Origin: Leishmania infantum JPCM5
Taxonomy: Eukaryota > Euglenozoa > Kinetoplastea > Trypanosomatida > Trypanosomatidae
DNA: 64,000 bases
Direction: 5' to 3'
Assembly (NCBI RefSeq): GCF_000002875.2
Contig: NC_009412.2
Span: forward strand, 1,097,140-1,161,139
Shown here: piece after piece, positions 30,612 through 42,939 of the stretch
Layout of the letters: each line of letters starts with the position of its first letter
Position numbering within the stretch: position 1 is the stretch's first letter
Notes under the pieces: model-generated
What the model saw: the letters and a program-made list of their open reading frames with translations, nothing else
Told to the model about the DNA's origin: nothing
Database searches by the model: none
Program-made: the position numbers and the translations under genes

Positions 30612-32924
30612 GCCAAGCGCACGCAGAGGATGAGGAGGAGGCACATGAGGGCGCAGTCAACGAAGGCATCGAGCAAGCAGATGAAAAGCAAGAAACGATA
30701 GCACAATGAAGGCAGTGATAAAGCAGAAGATATACACTTGCGTAGACAGGCGCATGGCGGGGAGAGAGAGGCGAGTGTTGCGTGCGTGGAAAATAAAAAC
30801 GGACACACAAAAACGAGACGAAAAGAGATGGAAAAGAGGATAAGCTGCTTACAGTAGATGAGCCCGAAACATCGGCATCTTTGTGTATGTAAGCGCTCTC
30901 GCGGTTGGGTGCGTACTCGATCCACATCATCATCCATGCCCAGAACCCGCTTTTCGCCTGTATCGTAGCGGGTGGGCGGAGAAAGAGTTCAGAGACTGCT
31001 GATGTGATAAGAACGGAGTGCGAGCATACGCACATGCACACGCACGCACGCAACCACTCGATATCTGTCTGAAAAAAAAACACGAAGCAGGAATTGCTCC
31101 GCTTGCATATCTGAAACAAACTTGTGTCGATGAGGCACGTACATGCACACCGATATATGCCCACACATGGCAACTCGCGGACACAAACACCCAAGCCAGC
31201 CTCCTTTTGATTGGGCGAAGCTGCATTGGGGCGCTGAAGATATGCGCAGGTGTGAGAGTGTCTTCTTGTGTACCATGTGCTGCTGGTGTTGGTGCCTGTT
31301 CTCGTCGCGTGTTTGACTTCACATTTACTGCTGTGGGCCAAAGACGCCAGTCGAAAAGACGAATTCAAACACAGCAAAAACCGTGAAAACGAAAGCGATG
31401 GCGAGAGACGACGCCACAAGCAAAACCGCACAATGCCTCCCCCCTCAAAAAGCGAAGGACAAGAAAGCAGATGAGATGGGGAAGGAGAGAGACCGAGTGC
31501 CTTTGGTCATAGTGGGAGAGCCTAGCACAACGGTCTGAGAGGAGAGTGCCCTTTCTCTTCTGCTGTTATTCGGGTAGAACAAAACAAGAGAGGGGAAGCG
31601 AAGACGGTGGAGAGCAGACACGTATCTTCTCGTGTTCGTTGATCCCCCGCCCTTGTGCTCCCCTCTTTTCAGAGAAGGTTGCTCGATGGCACGCCATCGT
31701 GTGCAGCCAGAGGAGAAGGCGTGAACGAAGATTCACCTGTAGACATGTGCGCGTTCTGCGACTATCTGGCGAGACCCAACACCCATATACTGATAAGCCT
31801 ATCTTCCTCGACGACTTCCCGCAGAAGCGCGCACGCGTGCATGGCCCACACTCAAATACCACCAGCATCAGCATCATCCCACACCAGAGAGTCTCAGTCG
31901 ATTTTTCAAAGCATCTTTCTTTGCACGTCGTTATTCTCTGCAAACGCTCACAGAGACACGCGCACACGCACGCGTACACGGTGATGCAGATGGGTGGACG
32001 GAGAATGTGTGTGTGTGTATGTGTGGAAAATCGAGAAGCACGCAAAATAAAAAGCGAGGGAAGAAAAGAAGGGAGGAAGGGAAGAGGAGAGGAGAGAGGG
32101 CACGAAACACACACAGACGTGCAAACTCAAGCAGGAGAACGCAAGCAAAACTTCAACAAAAGAAGGAAAAAAAGCAATGCATCCGCACACAGGCCGACAT
32201 ACCCACTCCTTCACCCGCCCGTCAACACGCGCGGACACACAGGAGCGTACGCGCACGCATAGAGACAGCGACAACGCAGCAACGGCACCAGATACCGGTT
32301 TTTTTTTCGCACTAGTACTATGCAATCATTGGCCACTGTTTCACTCTTCGTCGCCTTATTGTTTCTTCTCCTTGGCCGATATTTACTGGCGCTAGTGGCC
32401 GTTGATGGCCCTTCTACTGTTTTTCATGCGGCATCCACAAGCTCCAGCCTGCGGTGATACCTGCTTGCGTGCGTGCCTCCGAGTATGCTTGTCTCTGCAA
32501 GAAGGGCCTAATTTGATCCATTCAGTACTGTGCGCACGTGGGTACGACGCCTTTTTATGCCGCTGCCGCTGCACTTTCCCTCTTTGCATATTATATATGT
32601 ATGTAGAGAAGAAAATGGGAATGCGTTAGAGGGCAGGGGGGAGGCCGGGGTGTGGATGGATGGGGTGGGAGAGCGTCATGTGCAGCGACCCGCACGCGGC
32701 GTTTCAGAGAAGCACAAAGAAAGCGAGCTGAAGGAAAGAACGAAGGGTAAAGACAATCAAGAGCGAAGGAGCAACTACTCCGCGGCGCCCTCTCCTCGAG
32801 TGGGAAAATTGTTCGTTTCTTCCTGCAGTGCGTGAGAGAGACGCACACGCACACGCGGAACCTGCTTTTCGCTTCTCCCCCTTCTTGGACTATATCACTC
32901 GGTCCCTGGCGGCGCAAGAGTCAA
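29334..32924. other. 3.6-kb gene-free stretch between COG8-like and glutamate dehydrogenase genes
   Basis: The longest spacer in the window. It is rich in CA/GT, A-rich and purine-rich runs and has a long (CA)n tract near 30580-30606. A 398-codon minus-strand ORF (30235-31431) overlaps the dinucleotide tract, is Cys/Ser-rich low complexity and shows no domain, so I do not call it. No tRNA-like B box or snoRNA pair was recognised. It must hold the COG8 5' UTR and a possibly very long glutamate dehydrogenase 3' UTR. Confidence 0.55.
30580..30606. repeat. (CA)n microsatellite
   Basis: About thirteen uninterrupted CA units inside the gene-free stretch; on the transcript strand it reads as a TG tract. 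Confidence 0.9.
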
Positions 32925-35104
<2,180 letters not shown>

Positions 35105-35458
35105 TCATAGTGTCTCCTCGCCGCTTTCTTTCAGGTGACGTGAACGCGGGGAGGGAGAGGGGGAAGGAAGCGAAACATGGGGGCCCCGGTCGCTTTCATG
35201 CCATACGGTATACTCGCCAACTGCGTGAAGAGAGGGGGCGATGCAGCGTCGCACATGGCCGTGCCGGTATGGCGGGATGCGGCGCGACCTGCATAGCCAC
35301 ACGAACACGCACGTGCCGACAATGATGAGCCCTATTGTCAGTGACGCAAAAATGACGAGCACGTTGCCCTCACGGCGGCATGTGGTGCCAATGTGCGTCG
35401 CGGTTGTTGTGCTGGCCGTCGTGCTTTGCGCCAACGACGACGGCGCGGCGGTGGTCAT
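35105..35458 (-). CDS. Small putative single-span membrane protein (117 aa)
   Basis: ATG at 35458. Residues 1-28 are very rich in Thr, Ser and Ala. Residues about 32-55 form one strongly hydrophobic segment (NVLVIFASLTIGLIIVG...), followed directly by Cys and Arg residues (CRSRRIPPYR), and then a basic, Ser/Pro-rich tail. This is the layout of an N-outside single-span protein with a positively charged cytosolic flank and no cleavable signal. A minus-strand pyrimidine-rich region with AG near 35475 lies just upstream. There is no family I recognise. It could be a chance ORF, but the charge pattern around the span and the splice context argue for a gene. Confidence 0.5.
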   Translation of the reverse strand: MTTAAPSSLAQSTTASTTTATHIGTTCRREGNVLVIFASLTIGLIIVGTCVFVWLCRSRRIPPYRHGHVRRCIAPSLHAVGEYTVWHESDRGPHVSLPSPSPSPRSRHLKESGEETL

Positions 35459-36577
35459 ACGGGGTTGTATCGGCTTCCGCCAGTCATCGCAGGAGAGAGC
35501 AAGGGGGGGGGTGGATGTATGCCGATGCGTGTGCCTGCACGTGTATTTGTGAGTATCGGCGTCCGTCTGGTGTACCTTCGAAGTTAGTGAAATGCGACTA
35601 TTTTCTACGCCTTGGACCTCTCTCGCCTTCTCTCCCCGTCGATGCAGCGGATGAAGCGGGCGGGGTGGCGAGGGCGTGGATCTTGTGCGTCAAGTATCGA
35701 CTTCGTTTTCCAGCACGGGGACCACGTGAGGGAAAGGGAGCACGCCTATTTGCCGTCTGCACTGGCGCGTGTCGTGCACTTCCTCAACTCCGCACTATAA
35801 GACGGTGTACCTGTTGTGAGTGGCAACTGTGTAACAGAGAAGAGAGACACACACACAAGGATGGCGGTCACAACGGCGGGAATCAAGGAGAAAGGTGTGG
35901 CAGGAACCTCAGAAGGGGGGAGTCACGCTCCGCAAATGACATCGAGCACCTCTACATACACCTTCATGGTCACGCGCGCATGCATCGCGCCTTGAGAGGC
36001 AGAGCATCGCCGCCGGGTGGCGTTGACCAACGAAGCAGCGCCGTGGCCTCCGTCGAAGAAGTCGACACTCGTCCGTCGTTGCCCTTCTGTACGCTTTAAA
36101 CTCGTCCTCGCCCATTCGGGCTTGAGCGTTGCCAGCCTTCTTGTTCGCTTCTTCCAGGAGGGGACAAGGGATCGACCAATGAAGTGAGAGGGCATAGGGT
36201 ATCGTACATAGGGAGTGGCACGCAGTGAGCGCGGAACTGCCATGCGAAGTGGAGAGGTACACGGGGGCTGGGGGTGACACGGGAAGATGCAGGTTCGCAG
36301 GTAGAAGTGGACGCACGGAGAGCGCGCAAATCGAGTGAGCACCGCCAGGTGATCTGCGTAAAGTCGGCGATAGCGCACAGCCAGCGGTGTAGCATTCACC
36401 GAAAAGTGGGTGAGAGAGAGGTGGAGTAGGAATTCGTGAGGGCGCCTTCCCGCCCGGTCTCTTCGCACTTGAGCGGGCGAGGGTGCGCGTCCCCCCTCCC
36501 GTGTGTAATGCTCCTGTCATGGTTGGCTGGAGAAAGGCAGAGCACATGCGTTGGGCTCGCGTATACAGTGACTCCTT
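35459..36577. other. Intergenic spacer
   Basis: Contains the probable splice region of the small membrane-protein gene and the 3' flank of the OB-fold-like gene. ORFs on both strands (35380-36099 plus, 35909-36547 minus) overlap each other, have no domain and are not called. A G-rich run (about 35501-35511) becomes a C tract on the transcript strand. Confidence 0.45.
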
Positions 36578-37117
36578 TCAACAGGACAGCTCTTCCAAGC
36601 CCCAACATGTGCGCGCGTACCTCTGGTTTTCTGCGTCCGACTTAGGCAGACTCCGCATGCTGATGGCGTCCCAGTTCTCTGGGCTGACAGCCACCTCCAT
36701 CACGAGCTCCTTCCCGCCCTTCTGCAGCACACGCAGCGTGCTCTTGCTCGGCAGCGGACGCACAAATAGCAACTGGGGCTCCGACGCCGACCTTGCGGCT
36801 CCGCCGCCGCTCGTGTGGGGCGGTACATCCAACAGACAAAACCCTCGCAGCAGGATGACGTCACCGGGGTCCATGAAGGCTGCGGCAGCCCCCCACGAGT
36901 TGTAGAAGTTAATACGCAGAAGCCTCATCTTGGTGGCGGCACAAGCGCCTGGCGTGCACGGAGCGACAGAGCCAACTACGGTGAACACCTTGTCGTCCCC
37001 AAACTCGCATATGCGAAGAGGAATCGCGGCCACAACAGTGCAGCGAAGCACCAGCTCAGGGAACTCAACGCCCTTCGGCAGCTGCTCGAGGCTGGCGTCC
37101 GTCTCATACGACTCCAT
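36578..37117 (-). CDS. Small OB-fold-like protein
   Basis: 179 aa from the ATG at 37117; the open frame extends to 37171 without another ATG. Alternating hydrophobic strands at about 20-95 include LLRINFYNSW (67-76) followed by PGDVILLRGF (84-93). That strand, then a Pro-Gly-Asp turn, then a strand is typical of the OB folds of small single-strand DNA or RNA binding proteins such as the SOSS-B and RPA2-type groups. Another strand-like segment (LLFVRPLPS, 117-125) would close the barrel. The protein lacks signal peptide and membrane segments. Inferred: nucleic-acid binding. I have no specific orthologue and other beta-barrel folds remain possible. Confidence 0.65.
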   Translation of the reverse strand: MESYETDASLEQLPKGVEFPELVLRCTVVAAIPLRICEFGDDKVFTVVGSVAPCTPGACAATKMRLLRINFYNSWGAAAAFMDPGDVILLRGFCLLDVPPHTSGGGAARSASEPQLLFVRPLPSKSTLRVLQKGGKELVMEVAVSPENWDAISMRSLPKSDAENQRYARTCWGLEELSC

Positions 37118-38221
37118 CGTGTATGTCACCGCCAGAGAGCACACGCACCCATACCCGCGCAGCGGGGACACAGCTTGAACGAAGGAACGTAAAAGGAAAA
37201 AGAGAGCGGCGACGGTGTCCCTGCCGTGCGGGAGATACAGCGAAGAAAAGAAGCGAAAGAGAAGGTGCCAAAATGAGCAAAGAGCGCGGAGGTGGTGGTG
37301 CGTGGAGGAAGGGACAGCACAGCGCGCCGAGGGTCATGCCGCTCACTGTTGTCCACGGCGGAGCAAGAAAACGACTATAACGTTGTGTGCTTCGTCGAGT
37401 GCATCGATTCGAAACTCACCGCCCGCGGTGCATGGCGACGCACTCGATAGAGTACACACTCGCGCCACTAAGAGACGCAACAGCAGCCCTCACATCTGGA
37501 GTGGGGGTGGGGAGACGGGGAGGAAGCGATATGGAAATTGATGAGAGTGAGGGGAGTGGATCCGTGTCACAAGAAGCTCAACCACGACGACAGCCATCGC
37601 TGCCGACGAAACGCGGCCGCAAAGTTCGCTTGGCTTGAACTCACGATAAGCGCCAGCGCACCCCTATCCCAAATACACCCACACGCATAATGGCGAAAAC
37701 GAAAGATGGCACATCTTCACCTCAACGAACATGTCTAACCGCTCCACCACGGCAGCCTCTGCTGGCGCTACACAACCAGAACACTTCGGCGCGGGGGGAT
37801 GGGGGAACTCAGAGCGGCCTACGCGCAGACAGCGCGGCACGGACTTAGAAGGGGGAAAAACGTGCGCCATCCTTTGTCGATGTAGGCGGAAGGCAAAGAG
37901 AAAAGAAGGACTCGCGAGATAGAGGCGGGGAAAGGGAGGGCAGAGGGACCGCGCAGACATGTGGGATTGACAGCACAGGTGCAAAGTCGAATAGGTTTTT
38001 CAGAAACTCTCACAAGGCAGCGACCTCCCCAAGAGAGAGGGCATATCACGACGCACAAGCTCTCTCTCCCTCTCTTGCAATCATTCTCGCTGTCCGTCTG
38101 CACGTAGCGGTTCGATAGACGGTGTCGTATCCTTGAGAGCGCCTGCACGGACGCGTGCACACCCTTGCCCTCTATCCTCCAGCGTGCGCATTCTCCTCAT
38201 CCCACATGCGCCCTGTCGCCT
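37118..38221. other. Intergenic spacer
   Basis: Purine-rich plus strand (pyrimidine-rich transcript strand) at 37180-37330 is the likely splice region of the OB-fold-like gene. The rest is the 3' flank of the transporter gene. Short ORFs only; none called. Confidence 0.5.
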
Positions 38222-40426
38222 TCAATGGTCGGCAGGCAGCACATAGTTGGTGAGGGGCACCATCCATGTCACGAGGCACGCCGTGAACACCAGCGTGATC
38301 ACCGTACCACAAAAGAGGAAGTCCTTCGCTCGCAAGTACAACTTACCCTTCGAATCCTCGGCCAGCAGCGAGTTCACGTTGGGGAAGGAGCTGATAGGGA
38401 ATGCCATGGCACCGGAGCACATCAAGGCGGACAGCATGACCATCGACTGTGGAGTGACGGCCATGATGCCAGCAGACTCGGGCATGAGGAAGCCGATCTT
38501 CACAATTATAGGTAGCAAGATCATCGCCGCCACCGTGTGAGACACGAAGGTCGTGATGACGCCCACGGCGACGAGCACCACCAGCAGGGTGAGGTACGGC
38601 GGCGAGTCTGTCAGGGTTGACTTCATGCTCATAGCAATGATGTCAAGCAAGCGAGAGTCTCGAGCGCACAGCCCCAGCATGTTACCTCCGGCAAGCAAGA
38701 ACATTAAATGCCAGGAGAGCGTGTTGAAGTCCTCCTTGGACAAGATGCCGATACCAAAGAACACGACAATCGGGATGAGAGCCACGATGCCGGTGTCGCC
38801 AAAGAACAGATTGGCCGGCAGGATCCAGAGCGTGATTGTGATAGCCGACACCACCAGCACCACCGCGCGCGTCGCGGAAGATACCTGCTCCTCTGCCGCG
38901 GTGTTTACAACCTGCAGCGGGATATACGGGACATCAACAAACGGCCGCCATACAATCAGCACAACTGCCCACGCGGCGACCACACTGAAGAGCACGACCG
39001 GGAGGGCGACGCCGACCCACTGCGCGAAGGATACTTTATAAAAGCTCAGCGCTGAGATGGCGACGGCGTTCTGCGGAGAAGCGATGGGCGAGAGCATGCC
39101 GCCGACGTTGCACGCAAAGGCGAGGCCAAGCAGGATGCCGTGCGGCGCGTTCGTCCCCTCTGGGAACTCCCACAGCGTGCGCTGCACTACCCCGAGCACC
39201 AGCAACGGGGCCGCCACGTTCGACACGAAGGCACACAAGAGGCAGCTGGACAACATCACACCAAGCAAATAAAGCGACGGGCGGTGCGCCGTCCACCGAT
39301 GCAGCATACTCGCAGCATACATCTCCAGATTCGTGCGCGAAAACGCCTTGGCGATGGTGAGACCGCCCATGACAAGAATCTGAACATGATTGAAGAGTTT
39401 ACCCAAGATGATCTGCGACGCCACCGTCGCTGTCGCGCTCTCGCGCTTCGTCGGGTCCATGACAATGCGCAACGGAACAGCGAAGAGCGGAATGAGCATG
39501 GCCGTGCAGAAGAACGGAATCGCCTCGGTGATCCACAGTGTGATTATGAGCACGAAAAGGGCTAGGCAGTTGTGGGCCGCCGGCTCCTCCGTTAGTACCG
39601 GCAGCCGCTTCACCACCAGGAACAGCGCGGTCCCGACGAAGATGTAGCGCCACCTCGCATGCCACTCCTGCGACATGGCCACGTTGGCGTACTGGTCCAG
39701 CGGTACCTTGAACTTGCGTTCAAAGTCCACGCTTACATCTAACAAGAGGTTGCGCAAACGCGGCATGAGGGTGACCAGCCGCGAGCGGGCGAGTTCGGCC
39801 TCGATGGCAGCCGTGCAGTCGTCTTCCATGCGGCGATGCTTCTTCAGTTTCTTCGCGGACTTGCGGATGGCCTCAAGGTTTAACTCCGCGAAGTGTTGCA
39901 GCTGATGCGCGTTGGAGTGCCACTCGAGGAAGAGTGCTCGCGGTGTATTGCTCTCCACTTCCTTCACCTGCGAGTCACCAATGAGCAGTAAAAAAAGTCG
40001 CTTGAGGAGCGCGCCAAGGCTGGTGCGCTGGTGGCGTGGTACTGCATCCCCGTCCAAAACTGACGGATCACACACAGAGCTGGTGGCGGTGCTCACAAAC
40101 CCTGTCTCCTCGTTTGCTGCTTCGTCGTTCGCGCTGCTGCCCTTTTTTCGGCGGTGGAACTTGCGCGGTTTTGTCACCGGGGCCACAGGGAGGTCGGGAT
40201 TCATCTTCATGAGTCTGTCGTGCTCCTCCTGCAGGTCCGTCATGAGCTGCTGAAAGAGGCCCTCTGCCTTCGCGAGTTCCTCTGTTATGATGTTGAAGAG
40301 TTCATGGCTGAACTCGCTGCCGCGGAGCTCGGAGTTGTGGATGAACTGTTTGAGCCGCTTGTAACTGACGTAGTAGTCGGCCCACTCCAGCACAATCTCA
40401 TCTTGCAGGCGCTTTCCAAACTTCAT
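38222..40426 (-). CDS. PHO91: SPX-domain sodium/phosphate transporter, Pho91-like
   Basis: 734 aa from the ATG at 40426. Residues 1 to about 240 form an SPX domain: the MKFGKxL start, the paired helices, and the conserved basic surface near 189-199 (KSAKKLKKHRR) that binds inositol pyrophosphates. The rest has about a dozen hydrophobic segments of the divalent anion:sodium symporter (CitM/Pho87-90-91) family. Known: the trypanosome Pho91 proteins sit in the acidocalcisome membrane and release phosphate with sodium, gated by inositol pyrophosphate binding to the SPX domain. The same role is inferred here from domain order. A plasma-membrane phosphate carrier is the alternative. The protein is of normal length with no break. 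Confidence 0.92.
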   Translation of the reverse strand: MKFGKRLQDEIVLEWADYYVSYKRLKQFIHNSELRGSEFSHELFNIITEELAKAEGLFQQLMTDLQEEHDRLMKMNPDLPVAPVTKPRKFHRRKKGSSANDEAANEETGFVSTATSSVCDPSVLDGDAVPRHQRTSLGALLKRLFLLLIGDSQVKEVESNTPRALFLEWHSNAHQLQHFAELNLEAIRKSAKKLKKHRRMEDDCTAAIEAELARSRLVTLMPRLRNLLLDVSVDFERKFKVPLDQYANVAMSQEWHARWRYIFVGTALFLVVKRLPVLTEEPAAHNCLALFVLIITLWITEAIPFFCTAMLIPLFAVPLRIVMDPTKRESATATVASQIILGKLFNHVQILVMGGLTIAKAFSRTNLEMYAASMLHRWTAHRPSLYLLGVMLSSCLLCAFVSNVAAPLLVLGVVQRTLWEFPEGTNAPHGILLGLAFACNVGGMLSPIASPQNAVAISALSFYKVSFAQWVGVALPVVLFSVVAAWAVVLIVWRPFVDVPYIPLQVVNTAAEEQVSSATRAVVLVVSAITITLWILPANLFFGDTGIVALIPIVVFFGIGILSKEDFNTLSWHLMFLLAGGNMLGLCARDSRLLDIIAMSMKSTLTDSPPYLTLLVVLVAVGVITTFVSHTVAAMILLPIIVKIGFLMPESAGIMAVTPQSMVMLSALMCSGAMAFPISSFPNVNSLLAEDSKGKLYLRAKDFLFCGTVITLVFTACLVTWMVPLTNYVLPADH

Positions 40427-41394
40427 GCCTGCTCAGCAGCGTCGGTGCAGCAACCGCCTGTGCGTGGGTGCGTGAGCGTGCGCTCTGGTGCCTGTGCTTG
40501 TGTCTGTGTGAAGCCGATGATATGCTTCGATGTGGCAGTGCTTGAGAGAAGAAGCGGAGAGGGGGTAAACCGGATGAGAGGAGAAAAGCACGGGGTAGAC
40601 CTCGATGGGGTCGCGAGAATCCCCTCCGCGCACTCTGCCGTTCAGGGCTGGGATTCACCCACGCAGAACGAGGAAGAGGACCGGGACGGCAGATGCAAAC
40701 AAAGAGAAGCCGATGCAACAACGAGGAGAAAAGGGAGCGAGGTGGCAGCGACGGCACCACATGAATGGCGCACTCGCGCCAAACATGCTGCCTGCACTCC
40801 CATATCTCTAAAGTGGCCCGCTGCCGCCAATGCACGCACCTGCGGGACAGGAAAAGCGCGACAAGAAGGGAGAACACAACTACTGCTGAAGCACCGATGC
40901 GGCGAGGCCCTGCGCCTCGGTGTCCGGCTGGAACAGTAGGGGGCGCCAACGGCAAAGATACCTGCAAGCAGCTGCATGTGGCTCGACCCGATTGAGGAAT
41001 CAAGTGCAGCGGTCGGCGAGCGCTGCGCATCCCCGACAAGTAAGAGAAACATTTTTTTCACGAGGCGTCCGAAGCACTGCGGGAGCGCGGGTATTTTTCA
41101 GCGGTTCGCTCGCGAGTACGCACAGACACACTGATGCATGAAACAATGAACAAAAAAGATGCAAGTGGCGAGAGCAGATTACGTTCGGCTGATATGAAAA
41201 CCCGTCTCTGCGAGAGAGGAGCTGCACGCGGGAGGAAGGGAGAGGGTCTTTGTGGGCAGCTAGGACCTGAAAAAGAGGTAGGCCTGAATTGGCCCCGTAT
41301 GCAGCCACGCAAAGGTGATTACACACAGGCGGCGGCAGTCCAGGCGTCATGGCACGGTGGTGGTGCGAGCAAAGGGCACAGCGCCGTGCCAGCG
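40427..41394. other. Intergenic spacer upstream of the transporter
   Basis: Holds the transporter 5' flank and the 3' flank of the PH-like gene. ORFs in three frames overlap and show no domain. Minus-strand T-rich run near 41051-41058. Nothing else recognised. Confidence 0.5.
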
Positions 41395-42939
41395 CTACCG
41401 CACTACACGGTTACGAGGCAATTCGTTTGGTAGCCCTTGCTCTGCGGACACTGGGGTCTGTGCCTCGCGGCGCTCGACAGACAAGAAGATGACAGGCCGC
41501 TTCAGCGTCGCCTCGAGCCATTGCAACCATTGGAGCCTGCGAGAGAAGCTGCCTGCCTCACACTCGAGCGTCATCATCCCATGCGCCTCCGTCGGCTCCA
41601 TCGGCCCTAGCAAGGACGTCCGCTCAGTGCTTGCGGCCCCGTCGCCTGCCATACCTGCTGCTGTGTGGGGAAACTCCAGGTAGAACGCTGTCCCGCTAAG
41701 ATCATTTTTAGCGTACACCGCAAGCGTCTCCAGCTCGATGCGCTCATCCACTTGCTTGCCGAACCACCGCTTGCGCCACAGGACGAGAAATTCGCGCGCA
41801 GCCGGCAGCCGTGCATCGTTGACGCCGTCCATTCGCTCCACTTGTACCTCTCGATTGTGTAGGGCGCCATCAGCGCCGCGCACCTTCAAGAGTCCTTTCA
41901 AGGGCACACCAATACGGTCTATGCTGCCGTTTGAGCCCCCGCACGCGTCGCCTTTCGCGCTCACTGACAGGAAAAAGTCGATGTAGCACGCGATTGCCTC
42001 CTGCGTCGGCTTCTCAGTGTGGACAATGTCGCCCCTAGTCACAGCGCTGATGGAGAGGGATGTCGCAGCAACAGAGGAGGGGTGGTTGTCGTCATCGGCT
42101 ACAAAGACGGTGTCTCGGCCAGTGCGAACAGAGTCCAGCAACAACCCCACGTACGCCTCCGCGCAGAACGACATCCACGTATTGCGTTCTCCCGTTGACA
42201 CAAAGCACAGCCTGACCCTTGTGTACGGAACAGCGCCCCCACCGGGCGCTGCTGTGTGAGAGGCCGAGGAGGACTTCGAGGAAGAGTGCCGCGGATTCAC
42301 TGCGTTTGCCTGCGCCGCTCGAAAGACAAGGAGGAGTCCGATGCCACCATAAGCGCTGGATAGCGTGGAGATGCCCTCCTCCTTCGATACGGAGGAGCTG
42401 GACGTGATCGCGGTGCATGGTGCATTTCGGTTCGTGGAGGCGTCGAGAGGTACCAAAACGTTGCTGTGTCCTGCTGCCGAGTGAAAGGGCGAGCGGAAGC
42501 GCGCGAAGACAGCCGCGTCTCTTTCCATGACGGAGTCACTCGCGACGTCGACCAGCGTCGACAGCGGGGCGACGAAGAGGAGCCGCCCCTTGGCGAATTT
42601 TCCGCCCGCCAGCTCCCGCACTTCAAACGTCAAGTTGCTCTCCGACTCCACCACTCGAATGAGGCACGCTTGAAACGAGCGATTGATGCGCGTGGTCAGG
42701 TACGACCCCAATTTCTTCACGGACTTCATTAGGGAGAAGCGAGGGCGCCCATCCTTGCCAGACTGCCGCAGCGGCAACCCGTAGCAGTCAAACGACTTGC
42801 TGTTGAGCGTGTCCAGACGCACCGCCGCGTTCGCTTCCAACCATGTGAGGGAGCTCGCCGTCTCCCTAGGGATGCTGGCGGAGCGGTCAGGGAGAGGCTC
42901 GGCACCGTCACGAAACGCCTTTGCGGATGCGTGTGACAT
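41395..42939 (-). CDS. Protein with two PH-like domains (514 aa)
   Basis: Starts at the ATG at 42939; the frame runs open to 43008 but only through TTG. Two segments resemble pleckstrin-homology folds. The first (about 110-290) ends in a helix with a central Trp (ERNTWMSFCAEAYVG). The second (about 330-485) runs from LKGLLKVRG through a set of strands to MMTLECEA and a helix with WLQWLEATL. A terminal helix carrying an invariant Trp is the hallmark of PH domains. Low-complexity Ser/Ala insertions interrupt the first. PH domains bind phosphoinositides or proteins at membranes. No enzymatic domain is visible, so an adaptor role is the most that can be inferred. Confidence 0.72.
   Translation of the reverse strand: MSHASAKAFRDGAEPLPDRSASIPRETASSLTWLEANAAVRLDTLNSKSFDCYGLPLRQSGKDGRPRFSLMKSVKKLGSYLTTRINRSFQACLIRVVESESNLTFEVRELAGGKFAKGRLLFVAPLSTLVDVASDSVMERDAAVFARFRSPFHSAAGHSNVLVPLDASTNRNAPCTAITSSSSVSKEEGISTLSSAYGGIGLLLVFRAAQANAVNPRHSSSKSSSASHTAAPGGGAVPYTRVRLCFVSTGERNTWMSFCAEAYVGLLLDSVRTGRDTVFVADDDNHPSSVAATSLSISAVTRGDIVHTEKPTQEAIACYIDFFLSVSAKGDACGGSNGSIDRIGVPLKGLLKVRGADGALHNREVQVERMDGVNDARLPAAREFLVLWRKRWFGKQVDERIELETLAVYAKNDLSGTAFYLEFPHTAAGMAGDGAASTERTSLLGPMEPTEAHGMMTLECEAGSFSRRLQWLQWLEATLKRPVIFLSVERREAQTPVSAEQGLPNELPRNRVVR

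Noticed and set aside
30235..31431. 398-codon minus-strand ORF in the gene-free stretch
   Set aside because: Its composition follows the TG repeat and pyrimidine tracts (Cys, Val, Ser, Phe) and no domain is visible.
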